A stretch of 32,505 nt of DNA from SHLQ01 sp964441145 (GCA_964441145.1 CAYTUB010000029.1:1-32505), one strand, 5' to 3'; shown: positions 7,777 through 15,394, counted from the first letter of the stretch. Notes: generated from the letters alone by a model not told the origin. A program made the numbers and translations.

Positions 7777-9117
7777 TTACTCGGCTGCTGGCGGAGGCGG
7801 AATTGGTGCTGGTGCAGCCGGCGGAGCAGGTGCTTCAAAGAGGGCCGCAATATGAGGAACTCGTTTCGACAGCTTCTTCACGGTTGCGCGAAGTTCGTCG
7901 CTTTCCTTCGAGGGAACTCCCTGAGGCTTTACCTGCTGTCGGACCGGAGAGTACGCGACGGCGTCGAGCACGGTGGCCCAACGATCCGGTGCCGTATCGG
8001 GGGTCATCGATGCCGATGCGGCATCGGCGAGGCGGCTGGAGATCTCCGAAGGCATCGGAGCACCCGCCTTTGGCGGACGCGACGACTGGCGAAGCGCTCG
8101 CACGGTTCGCCCTTCTTTGACAAGCGATGCGAGTTCAGAGAGCCACTTGCTGTGTTCGGCCTCGACGCGAGCGGTCACGCCTTCTTTCAGTTGCTCCGCG
8201 AGAGCCCTGGTCTCGTCATCGCGAGCGCCGTTCTCGGCGGCCACAACGACCTTACGTAGGTCTCGGAGATCGATTTCGCCAATACCGGCAAGGGCGGCTT
8301 CAGCGTTGTCTCGCCATTCAGCGGTCCGCAGCTTGGGGAGGAGGTTCTCGCCGACGGCCTCGAGCACCTTGGGCGGGATTTCCAGCTGTTCAGCAGCCTT
8401 CGCCTCGGTGTTCTGCTCCTGAATTTCCGACCGCAGTCCAGCGATTCCGTCACGAAGGACGATACGGGCAAGCGGTTGCTGAATCTCGGGGAGTTCGCGA
8501 AGCGCTGCGTCTCGGTGTACGCGCTTTGCACGCAGTCGCTGCGCCTTGGGGCGTGCTGGAGCCTTCGAACGCTCACGGCGTGGACGGTCGCTACGAGAAC
8601 GATCTGCTCCACGACTACGCTCGTTTCGATTGCGGTCGCCACGATTTCCGCCTCGACCGCGGCTGTCACCGCCGCGACCCTCGCCGCGCCCTCGGTTGTC
8701 ACCATCTCGACCGCCGCGTCCACGACCGCCTCCTCGGCCATCGCGATCGCCGCGTCCACGACCGCCTCCTCGGCCGTCACGGTCGCCGCGTCCACGACCG
8801 CCTCCTCGGCCGTCACGGTCGCCGCGCCCACGCTTTCCGACGAGTTGGGTGGTGACGCCGCCCTCGTCCTTAGCGGGACCTACAAGGCTGAGCGTCTCGC
8901 TGCGTTCACGCTTTTGCTTTGGTGGGAGTACTCCAGTGATGAACACACCGTCGACTGCGAACTCCGCATCGACACGGACCACGTCACCGACGCTGGCGCC
9001 CTCATAGAGGAGCTTGCCATCAAGGTCTCCCTTTGGCTGCTTGGCACCGGCGGCGCGCCAGGTGTAGCTGCCGTCATCACGTTTGCTGGTTAGTTCGACT
9101 TCGAGACGTCTCGACAT
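7777..9117 (-). CDS. RG-repeat protein, probably nucleic-acid-binding
   Basis: The product has 446 aa in three parts. Residues 1-75 form a beta-rich domain (VELTSKRDDGSYTWRAAGAKQP...VGDVVRVDAEF) that looks like a small OB or SH3-like barrel. Residues 90-190 are an Arg/Gly/Asp-rich region with three near-perfect copies of the 12-mer RGRGDRDGRGGG followed by degenerate copies. The remainder is helical and charged, with a Pro/Ala-rich end. RG/RGG regions commonly bind RNA, so an RNA-binding or ribosome-associated role is likely but inferred. No catalytic motif was seen. A TACCTT hexamer 8 nt upstream of the ATG may be a -10 for a nearly leaderless mRNA. Confidence 0.72.
   Translation of the reverse strand: MSRRLEVELTSKRDDGSYTWRAAGAKQPKGDLDGKLLYEGASVGDVVRVDAEFAVDGVFITGVLPPKQKRERSETLSLVGPAKDEGGVTTQLVGKRGRGDRDGRGGGRGRGDRDGRGGGRGRGDRDGRGGGRGRGGRDGDNRGRGEGRGGDSRGRGGNRGDRNRNERSRGADRSRSDRPRRERSKAPARPKAQRLRAKRVHRDAALRELPEIQQPLARIVLRDGIAGLRSEIQEQNTEAKAAEQLEIPPKVLEAVGENLLPKLRTAEWRDNAEAALAGIGEIDLRDLRKVVVAAENGARDDETRALAEQLKEGVTARVEAEHSKWLSELASLVKEGRTVRALRQSSRPPKAGAPMPSEISSRLADAASASMTPDTAPDRWATVLDAVAYSPVRQQVKPQGVPSKESDELRATVKKLSKRVPHIAALFEAPAPPAAPAPIPPPPAAE
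8712..8830. repeat. 36-bp tandem repeat inside the RG-repeat gene
   Basis: Copies begin at 8712, 8748, 8784 and 8820 (last one partial), exactly 36 bp apart. Copies 2 and 3 are nearly identical; copy 1 differs by a few bases. On the minus strand each encodes one 12-residue RG unit. The even period in frame means the unit can expand or contract without breaking the gene. Confidence 0.9.
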
Positions 9118-9520
9118 AGGTGATTAAGGTAGCCGGTACGGTGCACAAGTACCGCATCTGGCGCAACTCTGCTGCCACGTAGTGGATAAGGCTGTGACTA
9201 ACTTCACATCTCTTGGGGATATGTGGGGAATCCTGTCGAAAAGCCTGGGGATTTCGCATTTTGCATTGACGTGGTCCTCCCGTCGGGACCAGAGTGCTCT
9301 CAGCAACGAGGAAGCGCCCTCCAGAATCGGAGAGCGGCTGGTACGGAGACGACGTGGCTTGCCACCGAGAATCCCGCCGGTCACTCACTGCCAAAGGGGA
9401 AAACGGTCTCGCTGTTAGGTACACGGTTCGCCGTCGGTGTCGCTACTACGCCCTCGGGCGAGGTGGAGGGGCCGGCAGCCATCTCACTGGCTTCGGTTGG
9501 TGAGGGAAGCCCAACGCGAA
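9118..9520. other. 403-bp stretch without a convincing gene
   Basis: Open frames here on both strands have unnatural, Arg/Ser-rich products and no ribosome sites. The part next to 9117 should hold the promoter of the RG-repeat gene. It contains a perfect 6-bp inverted repeat, CGGTAC-N9-GTACCG (9134-9139 and 9149-9154), which could be an operator. I see no tRNA, tmRNA or RNase P RNA signature. Confidence 0.5.
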
Positions 9521-9551
9521 CTGCCCCGCCGGACCTAGTCCGACGGGGCAG
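9521..9551 (-). terminator. Strong hairpin, likely terminator on the minus strand
   Basis: Arms 9521-9534 and 9538-9551 form a 14-bp stem with a 3-nt loop. Read as minus-strand RNA, the single mismatch becomes a G-U pair; on the plus strand it is C-A. This favours minus-strand function. The loop, CTA on the plus strand, is the TAG stop codon of the small minus-strand gene at 9535-9660. No long U-tract follows. Confidence 0.6.
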
Positions 9552-9660
9552 TGATGTAATCGATTGAGACGGTAATACCGTCGAGGCCGATACGGGTGGA
9601 CCCTGAACCGAACTCGAAGCCCCCGTGGGTTAGGCTCAGGCCCGATCCCGGGGGCTTCAT
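9535..9660 (-). CDS. Candidate 41-aa protein ending in a hairpin
   Basis: This open frame of 41 codons starts at ATG 9660 and reads MKPPGSGLSLTHGG, then a beta-prone FEFGSGSTRIGLDGITV segment, then SIDYITAPSD. About 75% of third positions are G or C, like the neighbouring genes. The stop sits in the loop of a strong hairpin, a neat gene end. A weak GGAAA lies upstream, and a stop codon directly precedes the ATG, so the start is fixed if the gene is real. I do not recognise it. The alternative is that the region only holds terminator hairpins. Confidence 0.4.
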   Translation of the reverse strand: MKPPGSGLSLTHGGFEFGSGSTRIGLDGITVSIDYITAPSD

Positions 9661-9668
9661 CTATTTTT
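9616..9668 (+). other. Inverted repeat followed by a T-run
   Basis: Perfect 10-bp arms, GAAGCCCCCG (9616-9625) and CGGGGGCTTC (9649-9658), flank a 23-nt loop. A TATTTTT run follows on the plus strand near 9662-9668. It looks like a plus-strand terminator, but no plus-strand gene lies upstream to be ended, and it overlaps the start of the small minus-strand frame. It might instead be a 5' hairpin of that gene's mRNA. Confidence 0.35.
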
Positions 9669-9733
9669 CCGGCCATCCATTTTCGAGCCGTCGGTGTGTG
9701 ATGTGTCCGTACCAGCGAGCGAATGGAGCAACG

Positions 9734-10135
9734 GTGACGAATCCAGCAAGTTCTGATTCCGCAGCTTCTGTACGCGCCGACGTGTGGTTGTGGGCGGTGC
9801 GGGTCTTTCGTACCCGCTCCAAGGCCGCAGCCGCGTGCAGCTCCGGGAAGGTCTCGGTCAACGGAGCCACTGCCAAGCCTGCGAAATTGCTCCGGGTCGG
9901 GGATCACGTGCATGTTCGTAACCGCGGCCATGAGCGCAAGCTCGAAGTGGTAGAGCTGCCTACGAAGCGCCTTGGAGCACCATTGGCCCGCGAGGCAATG
10001 GTCGACCACTCGCTGCCACCAGAACCACGGCCTCGTGCGTCCCGACCGGCAGCATCGCCAGCCCAACGCGAACCCGGTTCAGGTCGTCCCACAAAGCGCG
10101 ATCGCCGTGACATTGATCGGTTTCGTGGGCGCTAG
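9734..10135 (+). CDS. S4-domain RNA-binding protein, Hsp15-like
   Basis: The protein has 134 aa, the usual Hsp15 length. An S4 domain covers about residues 12-75: RADVWLWAVRVFRTRSKA, the GKVSVNGATAKPAKLLRVGD turn, then VHVRNRGHERKLEVVEL. A basic, Arg/Pro-rich tail ends in RPTKRDRRDIDRFRGR, like the RRD...RF tail of Hsp15. Hsp15 binds free 50S subunits carrying nascent chains and helps recycle stalled ribosomes. I chose the GTG at 9734 because GGAG (9725-9728) lies 5 nt upstream. An in-frame ATG at 9701 is possible but has no such site and would add 11 atypical residues. Confidence 0.85.
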   Translation: MTNPASSDSAASVRADVWLWAVRVFRTRSKAAAACSSGKVSVNGATAKPAKLLRVGDHVHVRNRGHERKLEVVELPTKRLGAPLAREAMVDHSLPPEPRPRASRPAASPAQREPGSGRPTKRDRRDIDRFRGR

Positions 10136-10148
10136 GTAATACTGCTGT
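10113..10148 (+). promoter_or_regulatory. Promoter of the PPOX gene, leaderless geometry
   Basis: A -35-like TTGATC (10113-10118), an 18-nt spacer and a -10 TAATAC (10137-10142) are followed by just 6 nt to the ATG at 10149. The -35 lies inside the end of the S4 gene. No Shine-Dalgarno is present. The geometry matches that seen before the first tat gene. Confidence 0.5.
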
Positions 10149-10547
10149 ATGGCGACCTTTGATCCACACGACCCGGGGCCGGACGTTTTGGCCTTTTCCC
10201 AGGAGTATCACCTCTCGACCTTGACGGTCGTACGAGCTGACGCGACACCCCATGTGACCGCGGTCGGCTTCACCTACGACCCCGAAAGCGCTCTCGTGCG
10301 GGTGATTACGTGGAAAGACAGCTGGAAGGCCAAGCACGTCGCTTCCCTGGGTACCGCTCAGGCCGCAGTGTGTAGCGTCGACGGGGGCCGGTGGCTTACG
10401 TTCAGCGGAACTGCCACCGTGACCGACGAAGCCGACGCTATTGCCGAGGGCGTCAGGCGATACGCAGAGCGCTACCGCCAGCCCAAAGAGCGTGACGACC
10501 GAGTGGTGATCGAGTTGGCCGTCGACAAGATTGTCGGGCGGGCTTAG
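10149..10547 (+). CDS. PPOX-class F420-dependent oxidoreductase-like protein
   Basis: The 132-aa protein has the split beta-barrel of the pyridoxamine 5'-phosphate oxidase-like family. Residues 18-60 (LSTLTVVRADATPHVTAVGF then VRVITWKDSWKAKHV) and the GGRWLTFSGTATV strand match the Rv1155-like, F420-binding branch (TIGR03618 type). F420 proteins are characteristic of Actinobacteria. The substrate is unknown. F420 rather than FMN is inferred from the sequence style. The stop overlaps the stop of the convergent small gene by 4 bases. Confidence 0.78.
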   Translation: MATFDPHDPGPDVLAFSQEYHLSTLTVVRADATPHVTAVGFTYDPESALVRVITWKDSWKAKHVASLGTAQAAVCSVDGGRWLTFSGTATVTDEADAIAEGVRRYAERYRQPKERDDRVVIELAVDKIVGRA

Positions 10548-10783
10548 GCGCTGGCCGGTACCTCGACAGCTTTGGCGATCTGCACGCCGACCAAGTCATA
10601 GGCGCCACCGTTGATGCTGTTCTTGTCGCTCTCTGCAAGAACAGCGATGTCACCGCTGGGCAGTTCCTGGGTGTCTTTGACCAGGAACCATCCGCGAACG
10701 TCATCGCCGTTCTTGTTGATCACATCGCCTGGGTGGACGTCGCGCATTCGCACTTGAATGACCTGGACAATTGTTCGCACCAT
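10544..10783 (-). CDS. Small hypothetical protein, beta-rich
   Basis: This 79-aa protein belongs to no family I recognise. It has a HPGDVINKNGDDVRGWFLV segment and a later SGDIAVLAES strand that together suggest a small SH3-like barrel. The ATG at 10783 is preceded by TAGG at a plausible ribosome-site distance. The region just upstream contains the 12-bp near-palindrome ATAGGTGCCTAT. It ends head-on against the PPOX gene. Codon usage looks genuine. Confidence 0.55.
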   Translation of the reverse strand: MVRTIVQVIQVRMRDVHPGDVINKNGDDVRGWFLVKDTQELPSGDIAVLAESDKNSINGGAYDLVGVQIAKAVEVPASA

Positions 10784-10829
10784 AGGTGCCTATCGGTGCA
10801 AACCTTGCTCGGCTCAAGCGAGTTTCTGC

Positions 10830-12380
10830 TTATCCGACATTCGGTGGGGTGTTGCGACCGAGCCAGTTAGCAAAGTCACCAACCGATTGTGCGGGGGCGT
10901 TGCCGGGCAAGGTGACCCACAATCCGGGCTGCCATTGCTCAGTGGCGAACTGATACTTGGCAATCCCTGGACCTGGAACCCTGGTGCCTTGTCCACCTGT
11001 GGTGTTGTAGTAGTCGATACCGCATTGGAAGAGAACCGAGACGCTGGAGAGGTCGACGGTTTGGCCATCGGGTTGTTGCAGTCGTAGTTCACTGGTCAAG
11101 AACTCAGCGGTCTGCCCAGGGGCTGGAGTCTGACGTTGCCCGGCCCAGAAATGCATCATCAGGGCGTTTGCGTTCCAGGGTGCGGAGAAGCTGCCATCAG
11201 CTTCGCGACGCCATTCGATCTGGCCGTGGCCACCGGATTCGAACGGATTCTGGTTCTCACGCCCAGCCTGTCCGAGATATCCACCGTGGTTTCCACCGGT
11301 GAGATCGACATCGAAGGCCTTGTTCCATTCGCCATTGGCGAACTGGTAGTAGGCGCCGTTGCGCACGTTGACCCGGAAGGGAACATCGGGGGTATGGCCT
11401 TGCTCAGGGATCACGGCGCAACGCCATTCAACGAAGCGAGATCCGCCCGTTCCAAGCTCGCCCCAGACGCCATTTCGGGTAGGGCCTTGTGTCCAGTTCC
11501 ACCCTTGGGGAAGGGCCAACGCTGCATCGTGACGCCCCATGGGCGCTTCTTCGTTTGGATTCGACCCGTCGCCAGCTCCAATCGTTCCATCGATGACCTG
11601 AGCAATGCTGTATCGACCATTCACCGAAGCGCTCACTGGTTGGGTGGTCGTTGGCGGAGCGGTCGTTGGCGGAGCGGTCGTTGGCGGAGCGGTGGTTGGC
11701 GGTGGGGTAGTTGGAGCTTGAGTGCTCGGCGGTGCGGGGCGCTCGAGAGGGGTGGGTACCTCGATGCCATCGGCCGACGTCGTATAGGAATCCTCGAGCG
11801 TGCGCAGCTCACGTTTTCCCCCAATGGCTTCTGACAGCACGGATTGGGGAGCGGCACCTGGGCCAGGTGTTCTCGCTACACCAGCAGGGGTGCCGATCGG
11901 GTAGCGGAACCAGCCGTTGCAACGCAACCACTCGCTACTCGAGTCGACATTGACCTCGCACAGGTCTGCCCAGGTTCCTGTGGCCTTCGTGGTCGAGTCT
12001 TCGGATTGGTATCGAAGTCCGTCATGCTCCAACCAATCGACTTGCAGGTCACGGCCGGGGATGTCATTCACAAAGGCGACCTCGGCGGTCACAACAACGG
12101 TTCCGGCAGGCACCTCATGGCTGAGCTTTTGCCACTTCGTAGAAGCCACGAAAGACTCGACGACCTGACCATTGATCCGCAGATGGAACTCTTCTTCTCC
12201 CGAACCGCCACGAACTCGAATCGTTACTACTTCGCCCGGCGAGCTGGCATTTTCAGTATTTGCGACGGCCTCGCTTGGGCCGAAGCTCACGATGGCCCCC
12301 GTGATCACAAGGGCGATAGCAGCGAGGAACGCGAAGAGGCGTAGCCGTCGACGAGTTGGCTGCTCGAGTTCGATGTCCAT
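10830..12380 (-). CDS. Secreted carbohydrate-binding (CBM60-like) protein with a Thr/Pro linker
   Basis: The product has 516 aa. A basic N-terminus and hydrophobic helix (about 13-34) suggest a signal peptide or membrane anchor. Residues 48-130 match the calcium-dependent xylan-binding type (CBM60/CBM36): VTIRVRGGSGEE at the start, then FVNDIPGRDLQVDWLEHDGLRY. Cys141 and Cys154 could form a disulfide in the WADLCE...WLRCNGWF region. A Pro/Thr linker (about 218-248) with TTAPP repeats leads to a C-terminal domain of about 265 residues that I do not recognise. It is rich in Trp, Gly and Asn (GQIEWRREADGSFSAPWN), as in extracellular polysaccharide-active domains. No catalytic residue could be named. 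It lies behind an elaborate dyad region at 12383-12470. Confidence 0.65.
   Translation of the reverse strand: MDIELEQPTRRRLRLFAFLAAIALVITGAIVSFGPSEAVANTENASSPGEVVTIRVRGGSGEEEFHLRINGQVVESFVASTKWQKLSHEVPAGTVVVTAEVAFVNDIPGRDLQVDWLEHDGLRYQSEDSTTKATGTWADLCEVNVDSSSEWLRCNGWFRYPIGTPAGVARTPGPGAAPQSVLSEAIGGKRELRTLEDSYTTSADGIEVPTPLERPAPPSTQAPTTPPPTTAPPTTAPPTTAPPTTTQPVSASVNGRYSIAQVIDGTIGAGDGSNPNEEAPMGRHDAALALPQGWNWTQGPTRNGVWGELGTGGSRFVEWRCAVIPEQGHTPDVPFRVNVRNGAYYQFANGEWNKAFDVDLTGGNHGGYLGQAGRENQNPFESGGHGQIEWRREADGSFSAPWNANALMMHFWAGQRQTPAPGQTAEFLTSELRLQQPDGQTVDLSSVSVLFQCGIDYYNTTGGQGTRVPGPGIAKYQFATEQWQPGLWVTLPGNAPAQSVGDFANWLGRNTPPNVG
11646..11705. repeat. 15-bp tandem repeat coding the Thr/Pro linker
   Basis: Three identical copies of GGTCGTTGGCGGAGC (11646, 11661, 11676) and one diverged copy (11691) lie head to tail. 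On the minus strand each gives one TTAPP-type pentapeptide in the linker of the CBM60-like protein. Confidence 0.9.
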
Positions 12381-12382
12381 CA

Positions 12383-12470
12383 GAAATGCCCCTGTTCCAC
12401 ATCACAGTTTGTGACGCTTGCATTACGTACGTAACGGTAACATTACGTTTCGTCACATATGGGGCATTTC
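12383..12470. promoter_or_regulatory. Dyad-rich control region upstream of the CBM60-like gene
   Basis: Several nested symmetries lie within 88 bp, directly upstream of the ATG at 12380. Perfect 10-bp outer arms are GAAATGCCCC (12383-12392) and GGGGCATTTC (12461-12470). Inner arms are GTGACG (12411-12416) and CGTCAC (12451-12456). A perfect 12-bp palindrome, TTACGTACGTAA, sits at 12423-12434. A direct repeat CATTACGT occurs at 12421 and 12441, 20 bp (two helical turns) apart. The pattern suggests cooperative binding of a dimeric regulator. No regulator gene is adjacent. Confidence 0.6.
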
Positions 12471-12478
12471 TTTAGGCT

Positions 12479-12901
12479 CTAAGAGTTCAACCTGTCCAAA
12501 ATATCTTTCGCCTCAAGGGGTTGCTTCGGCTTTTTGACCTTTGGCGGCGGTGGCCCAAAGGCCAAGACATGGGCGTGAGCCTTGTGGATGTTGTGGCTAA
12601 AGATGACCAGTGTCATCAACACCAGGGCGAGGCCAGCGAGCCAGAACTGAAGCGCCAACATGATGACGGCAATATCGCCGACGGTAAGAACGTGGATGCG
12701 GTGGCGGTTGGTTCCTCCAAAGAAGGCCTTGGCAACGCGCCGATACTCCAGGTTGAGCCCAACGATCAGAACCATGCCGACGACGAAGGTTCCAATGGTG
12801 ATGCTGGTGAACAACGATGGGTCATCGACCCGTTCACGTTGCACCGCGGCGAGAGCGCTCAGAACGCTCAATACTCCTGAGAGTCGCCATAGCTGATGCA
12901 T
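12479..12901 (-). CDS. Small membrane protein of unknown function
   Basis: The 140-aa protein has about three hydrophobic helices: residues 5-20, a segment LFTSITIGTFVVGMVLIVGL, and a long VGDIAVIMLALQFWLAGLAL region running into LVLMTLVIFSHNI. A short basic, Pro/Lys-rich cytoplasmic tail (PPPPKVKKPKQPLEAKDIL) follows. No family is recognised. The start is uncertain: ATG 12901 (MHQLW) is given, and ATG 12919 would add six residues. Neither has a clear ribosome site. The same frame stays open to 13108, but its product there is Arg/Ser/Pro-rich and unnatural. It is co-directional with the CBM60-like gene 98 bp downstream. Confidence 0.6.
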   Translation of the reverse strand: MHQLWRLSGVLSVLSALAAVQRERVDDPSLFTSITIGTFVVGMVLIVGLNLEYRRVAKAFFGGTNRHRIHVLTVGDIAVIMLALQFWLAGLALVLMTLVIFSHNIHKAHAHVLAFGPPPPKVKKPKQPLEAKDILDRLNS

Positions 12902-13207
12902 GCAAGGACAACCCGCCATTGCGTTCGGTTTGTTCCGTAAGGAATTTCTAGGGACTCTGCTCCGGGCGAAGGGCTGCTGCGATGTATGGCACGATCGGCG
13001 CACCGAGTGCATCCTGTGTGATTGCTGTGGGCGCCCAGTACGAATCGAACACGGGCTAATCTTCCCACGCGAGCGGCACGCCACGCGCCCGCGACGGGGA
13101 GAGTTCACAGACGGTTTACCGCAGCCCGACGATGGCGTTGTGTGTGACTGATAACCGTTAACGATCTAGGTTGGCGGTGGACGCGTTGCCGAGGGGAGAC
13201 AACACGA
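12902..13207. other. Divergent intergenic region with glc-operon promoter
   Basis: This 306-bp region lies between the minus-strand membrane gene and the plus-strand malate synthase gene. Both promoters should be here. An 8-bp palindrome, CGTTAACG (13156-13163), lies about 45 bp before the glcB start and could be an operator. GGGGAG at 13193-13198 is the glcB ribosome site. I see no RNA gene. Confidence 0.45.
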
Positions 13208-15373
13208 ATGGAACGGATCCACGCCGCAGGTCTACAGGTTGGGCCGGAACTCTACGAGACCTTGGTCGACGAGGTACTGCCGGGAACGGGGATAGGGGCG
13301 GAGGAGTTCTTCGAAGGTCTGGCATCGTTGCTCGACGAATTCGGGCCACGCAATGCTGAACTCCTCGAGGTTCGCGAGACCATGCAAGCAGCGATCGACG
13401 CATGGCACCGCGAACGAGCGGGCCAGCCACACGATGCAGCGGCGTACCGCAGCTTCCTCGAAGAAATCGGCTACCTGGTTCCCGATGGAGAAGCATTCAC
13501 CATCGATACCGCTGACGTCGATCCCGAAATTCGTGCCATCCCTGCCCCTCAGCTCGTCGTGCCGGTGACCAATGCGCGCTACGCCCTCAACGCCGCCAAT
13601 GCGCGATGGGGGAGCCTGTACGACGCCCTCTACGGCACCGACGCCCTCGGGGACCTCCCCGAACCCGGCCCCTACAAAGGCGACCGGGGTGCTCGAGTCA
13701 TTGCGTGGGCTCGAAATTTCCTCGATGACACCGCGCCACTCGCCTCGGGATCCCATGCCGACGTCACCGCGTACACCGTTACAGATGGTGCCCTATCGGT
13801 AGCGATGGGCGAGGCCACAACGGGGCTTGCCGACCCGACACTGTTTGCTGGCTATGGCGGCGAGCCGTCGGCGCCCACGAATATTTTGCTGGAGCACAAC
13901 GGCTTGGGAATTGACATCGTCATCGACCCCACCCACAACGTGGGCGCCGAGGATGCTGCGGGAGTCGCCGATGTCATCTTGGAGTCCGCAATGACGGCGA
14001 TCGTCGACTGCGAGGATTCCGTCGCCGCGGTCGACAGCGAAGAGAAGGCGCTCGCGTACCGCAACTGGCTCGGACTCATGAAGGGGGACCTCGCCGAAAG
14101 CGTCACCAAGGGCGACACGACCTTCACTCGCACACTGAACCCCGATCGCACCTACATGGCCCCCGACGGCAGTGAATTTCGAAAACCGGGCCGCTCGTTG
14201 CTGCTGAACCGCAACGTCGGTCATCTGATGACCACCCCGGCCATCCTCGACGCGAATGGCAACGAGATCCCCGAAGGTCTACTCGACGCGATGGTCACCG
14301 TTGCGTGCGCGAAGCACGACCTCGACAAGACCGACGGAGACCGCAACTCTCGCGACGGCTCGGTGTACATCGTGAAGCCAAAGATGCACGGCCCCGACGA
14401 GATCGCCTTCACAAACGATGTATTCGCCCGGGTCGAGGAACTCCTTGATCTTGCGCCGAACACCGTCAAGATCGGCATCATGGACGAGGAACGGCGCACG
14501 ACCGTCAACCTGGCCGAGTGCATCCGGGCGGCGAAATCTCGGGTCGCGTTCATCAACACCGGATTCTTGGATCGCACGGGCGACGAGATCCACACGTCGA
14601 TGCAGGCAGGCGCCATGGTCCGCAAGGGCGACATGAGGGGCCAGAGCTGGATTGGTGCATACGAAGACTGGAACGTCGACACCGGTTTGGCGTGCGGGTT
14701 CATCGGGAGGGCACAAATCGGGAAGGGCATGTGGGCCGCCCCGGACCTGATGGGCGACATGCTCGAACAGAAGATCGGTCACCCAAAGACCGGCGCGAAC
14801 TGTGCGTGGGTTCCATCGCCCACGGCCGCGACGTTGCACGCCACCCACTACCACCAGGTCGACGTGCTGGCTCGCCAACAAGAACTCGTCGATCAGCTCG
14901 CAGCAAACGGAAGCCGTGCGTCGCTCGACGACATCCTCACAATTCCGGTCGCAGCATCGACCGATTGGTCCGCCGAGGATGTGCAGGCCGAGCTCGACAA
15001 CAACGCCCAGGGCATCCTCGGGTATGTGGTTCGTTGGGTCGACCAAGGCGTCGGCTGCTCGAAGGTTCCCGACATCCACGACGTTGGGTTGATGGAAGAC
15101 CGAGCGACGTGTCGTATCTCGTCACAACACATGGCGAACTGGCTGCATCACGGTGTCGTCGATGAGGTGCAGATTCGAGAAACAATGGAGCGGATGGCTG
15201 CGGTGGTCGACGAGCAGAATGCCGGCGACCCGGGCTATGTCCCGATGGCCCCGAGCTATGACGGACCCGCCTACCTCGCCGCCTTGGACCTCGTGCTGTC
15301 TGGCGTCGAACAGCCCTCGGGCTACACCGAGCCAATCCTGCACGCTCGCCGTCTCGAACTGAAATCCAGCTAG
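13208..15373 (+). CDS. glcB: Malate synthase G
   Basis: This enzyme condenses glyoxylate with acetyl-CoA to give malate in the cytoplasm. At 721 aa it has the normal length for the monomeric G form. Conserved blocks include GRSLLLNRNVGHLMTTPAI (about 325-345), VKPKMHGPDE (about 388-397), the AWVPSPTAATLHATHYHQ block, and LMEDRATCRISSQHMANWLHHG. Asp631 in that last block coincides with the catalytic base Asp631 of the E. coli enzyme. GGGGAG lies 9 nt before the ATG. It heads an operon with glycolate oxidase genes, so it consumes the glyoxylate they make. Confidence 0.97.
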   Translation: MERIHAAGLQVGPELYETLVDEVLPGTGIGAEEFFEGLASLLDEFGPRNAELLEVRETMQAAIDAWHRERAGQPHDAAAYRSFLEEIGYLVPDGEAFTIDTADVDPEIRAIPAPQLVVPVTNARYALNAANARWGSLYDALYGTDALGDLPEPGPYKGDRGARVIAWARNFLDDTAPLASGSHADVTAYTVTDGALSVAMGEATTGLADPTLFAGYGGEPSAPTNILLEHNGLGIDIVIDPTHNVGAEDAAGVADVILESAMTAIVDCEDSVAAVDSEEKALAYRNWLGLMKGDLAESVTKGDTTFTRTLNPDRTYMAPDGSEFRKPGRSLLLNRNVGHLMTTPAILDANGNEIPEGLLDAMVTVACAKHDLDKTDGDRNSRDGSVYIVKPKMHGPDEIAFTNDVFARVEELLDLAPNTVKIGIMDEERRTTVNLAECIRAAKSRVAFINTGFLDRTGDEIHTSMQAGAMVRKGDMRGQSWIGAYEDWNVDTGLACGFIGRAQIGKGMWAAPDLMGDMLEQKIGHPKTGANCAWVPSPTAATLHATHYHQVDVLARQQELVDQLAANGSRASLDDILTIPVAASTDWSAEDVQAELDNNAQGILGYVVRWVDQGVGCSKVPDIHDVGLMEDRATCRISSQHMANWLHHGVVDEVQIRETMERMAAVVDEQNAGDPGYVPMAPSYDGPAYLAALDLVLSGVEQPSGYTEPILHARRLELKSS

Positions 15374-15394
15374 CCCACTCAAAAGGAGATCACG

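Noticed and set aside
8712..8830. Regular 36-bp repeats as a possible CRISPR array
   Set aside because: There are no spacers; the units abut directly and encode RG 12-mers in frame.
8127..9093. Plus-strand Arg-rich and Thr/Ala-rich frames
   Set aside because: Both are antisense products of the RG repeat region on the minus strand.
9182..9260. TTATCCAC and TGTGGGGAA-like sequences as DnaA boxes or an origin
   Set aside because: Only isolated, imperfect matches; no dnaA, dnaN or AT-rich unwinding region nearby.
9223..9567. 114-codon plus-strand frame in the gene-poor stretch
   Set aside because: No ribosome site or known domain, and it runs through the minus-strand hairpin; composition is not convincing.
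12902..13108. N-terminal extension of the small membrane protein
   Set aside because: The extension is Arg/Ser/Pro-rich and unlike a protein N-terminus; internal ATGs at 12901 or 12919 are better.
14279..15079. 266-codon minus-strand frame
   Set aside because: Antisense shadow of malate synthase.
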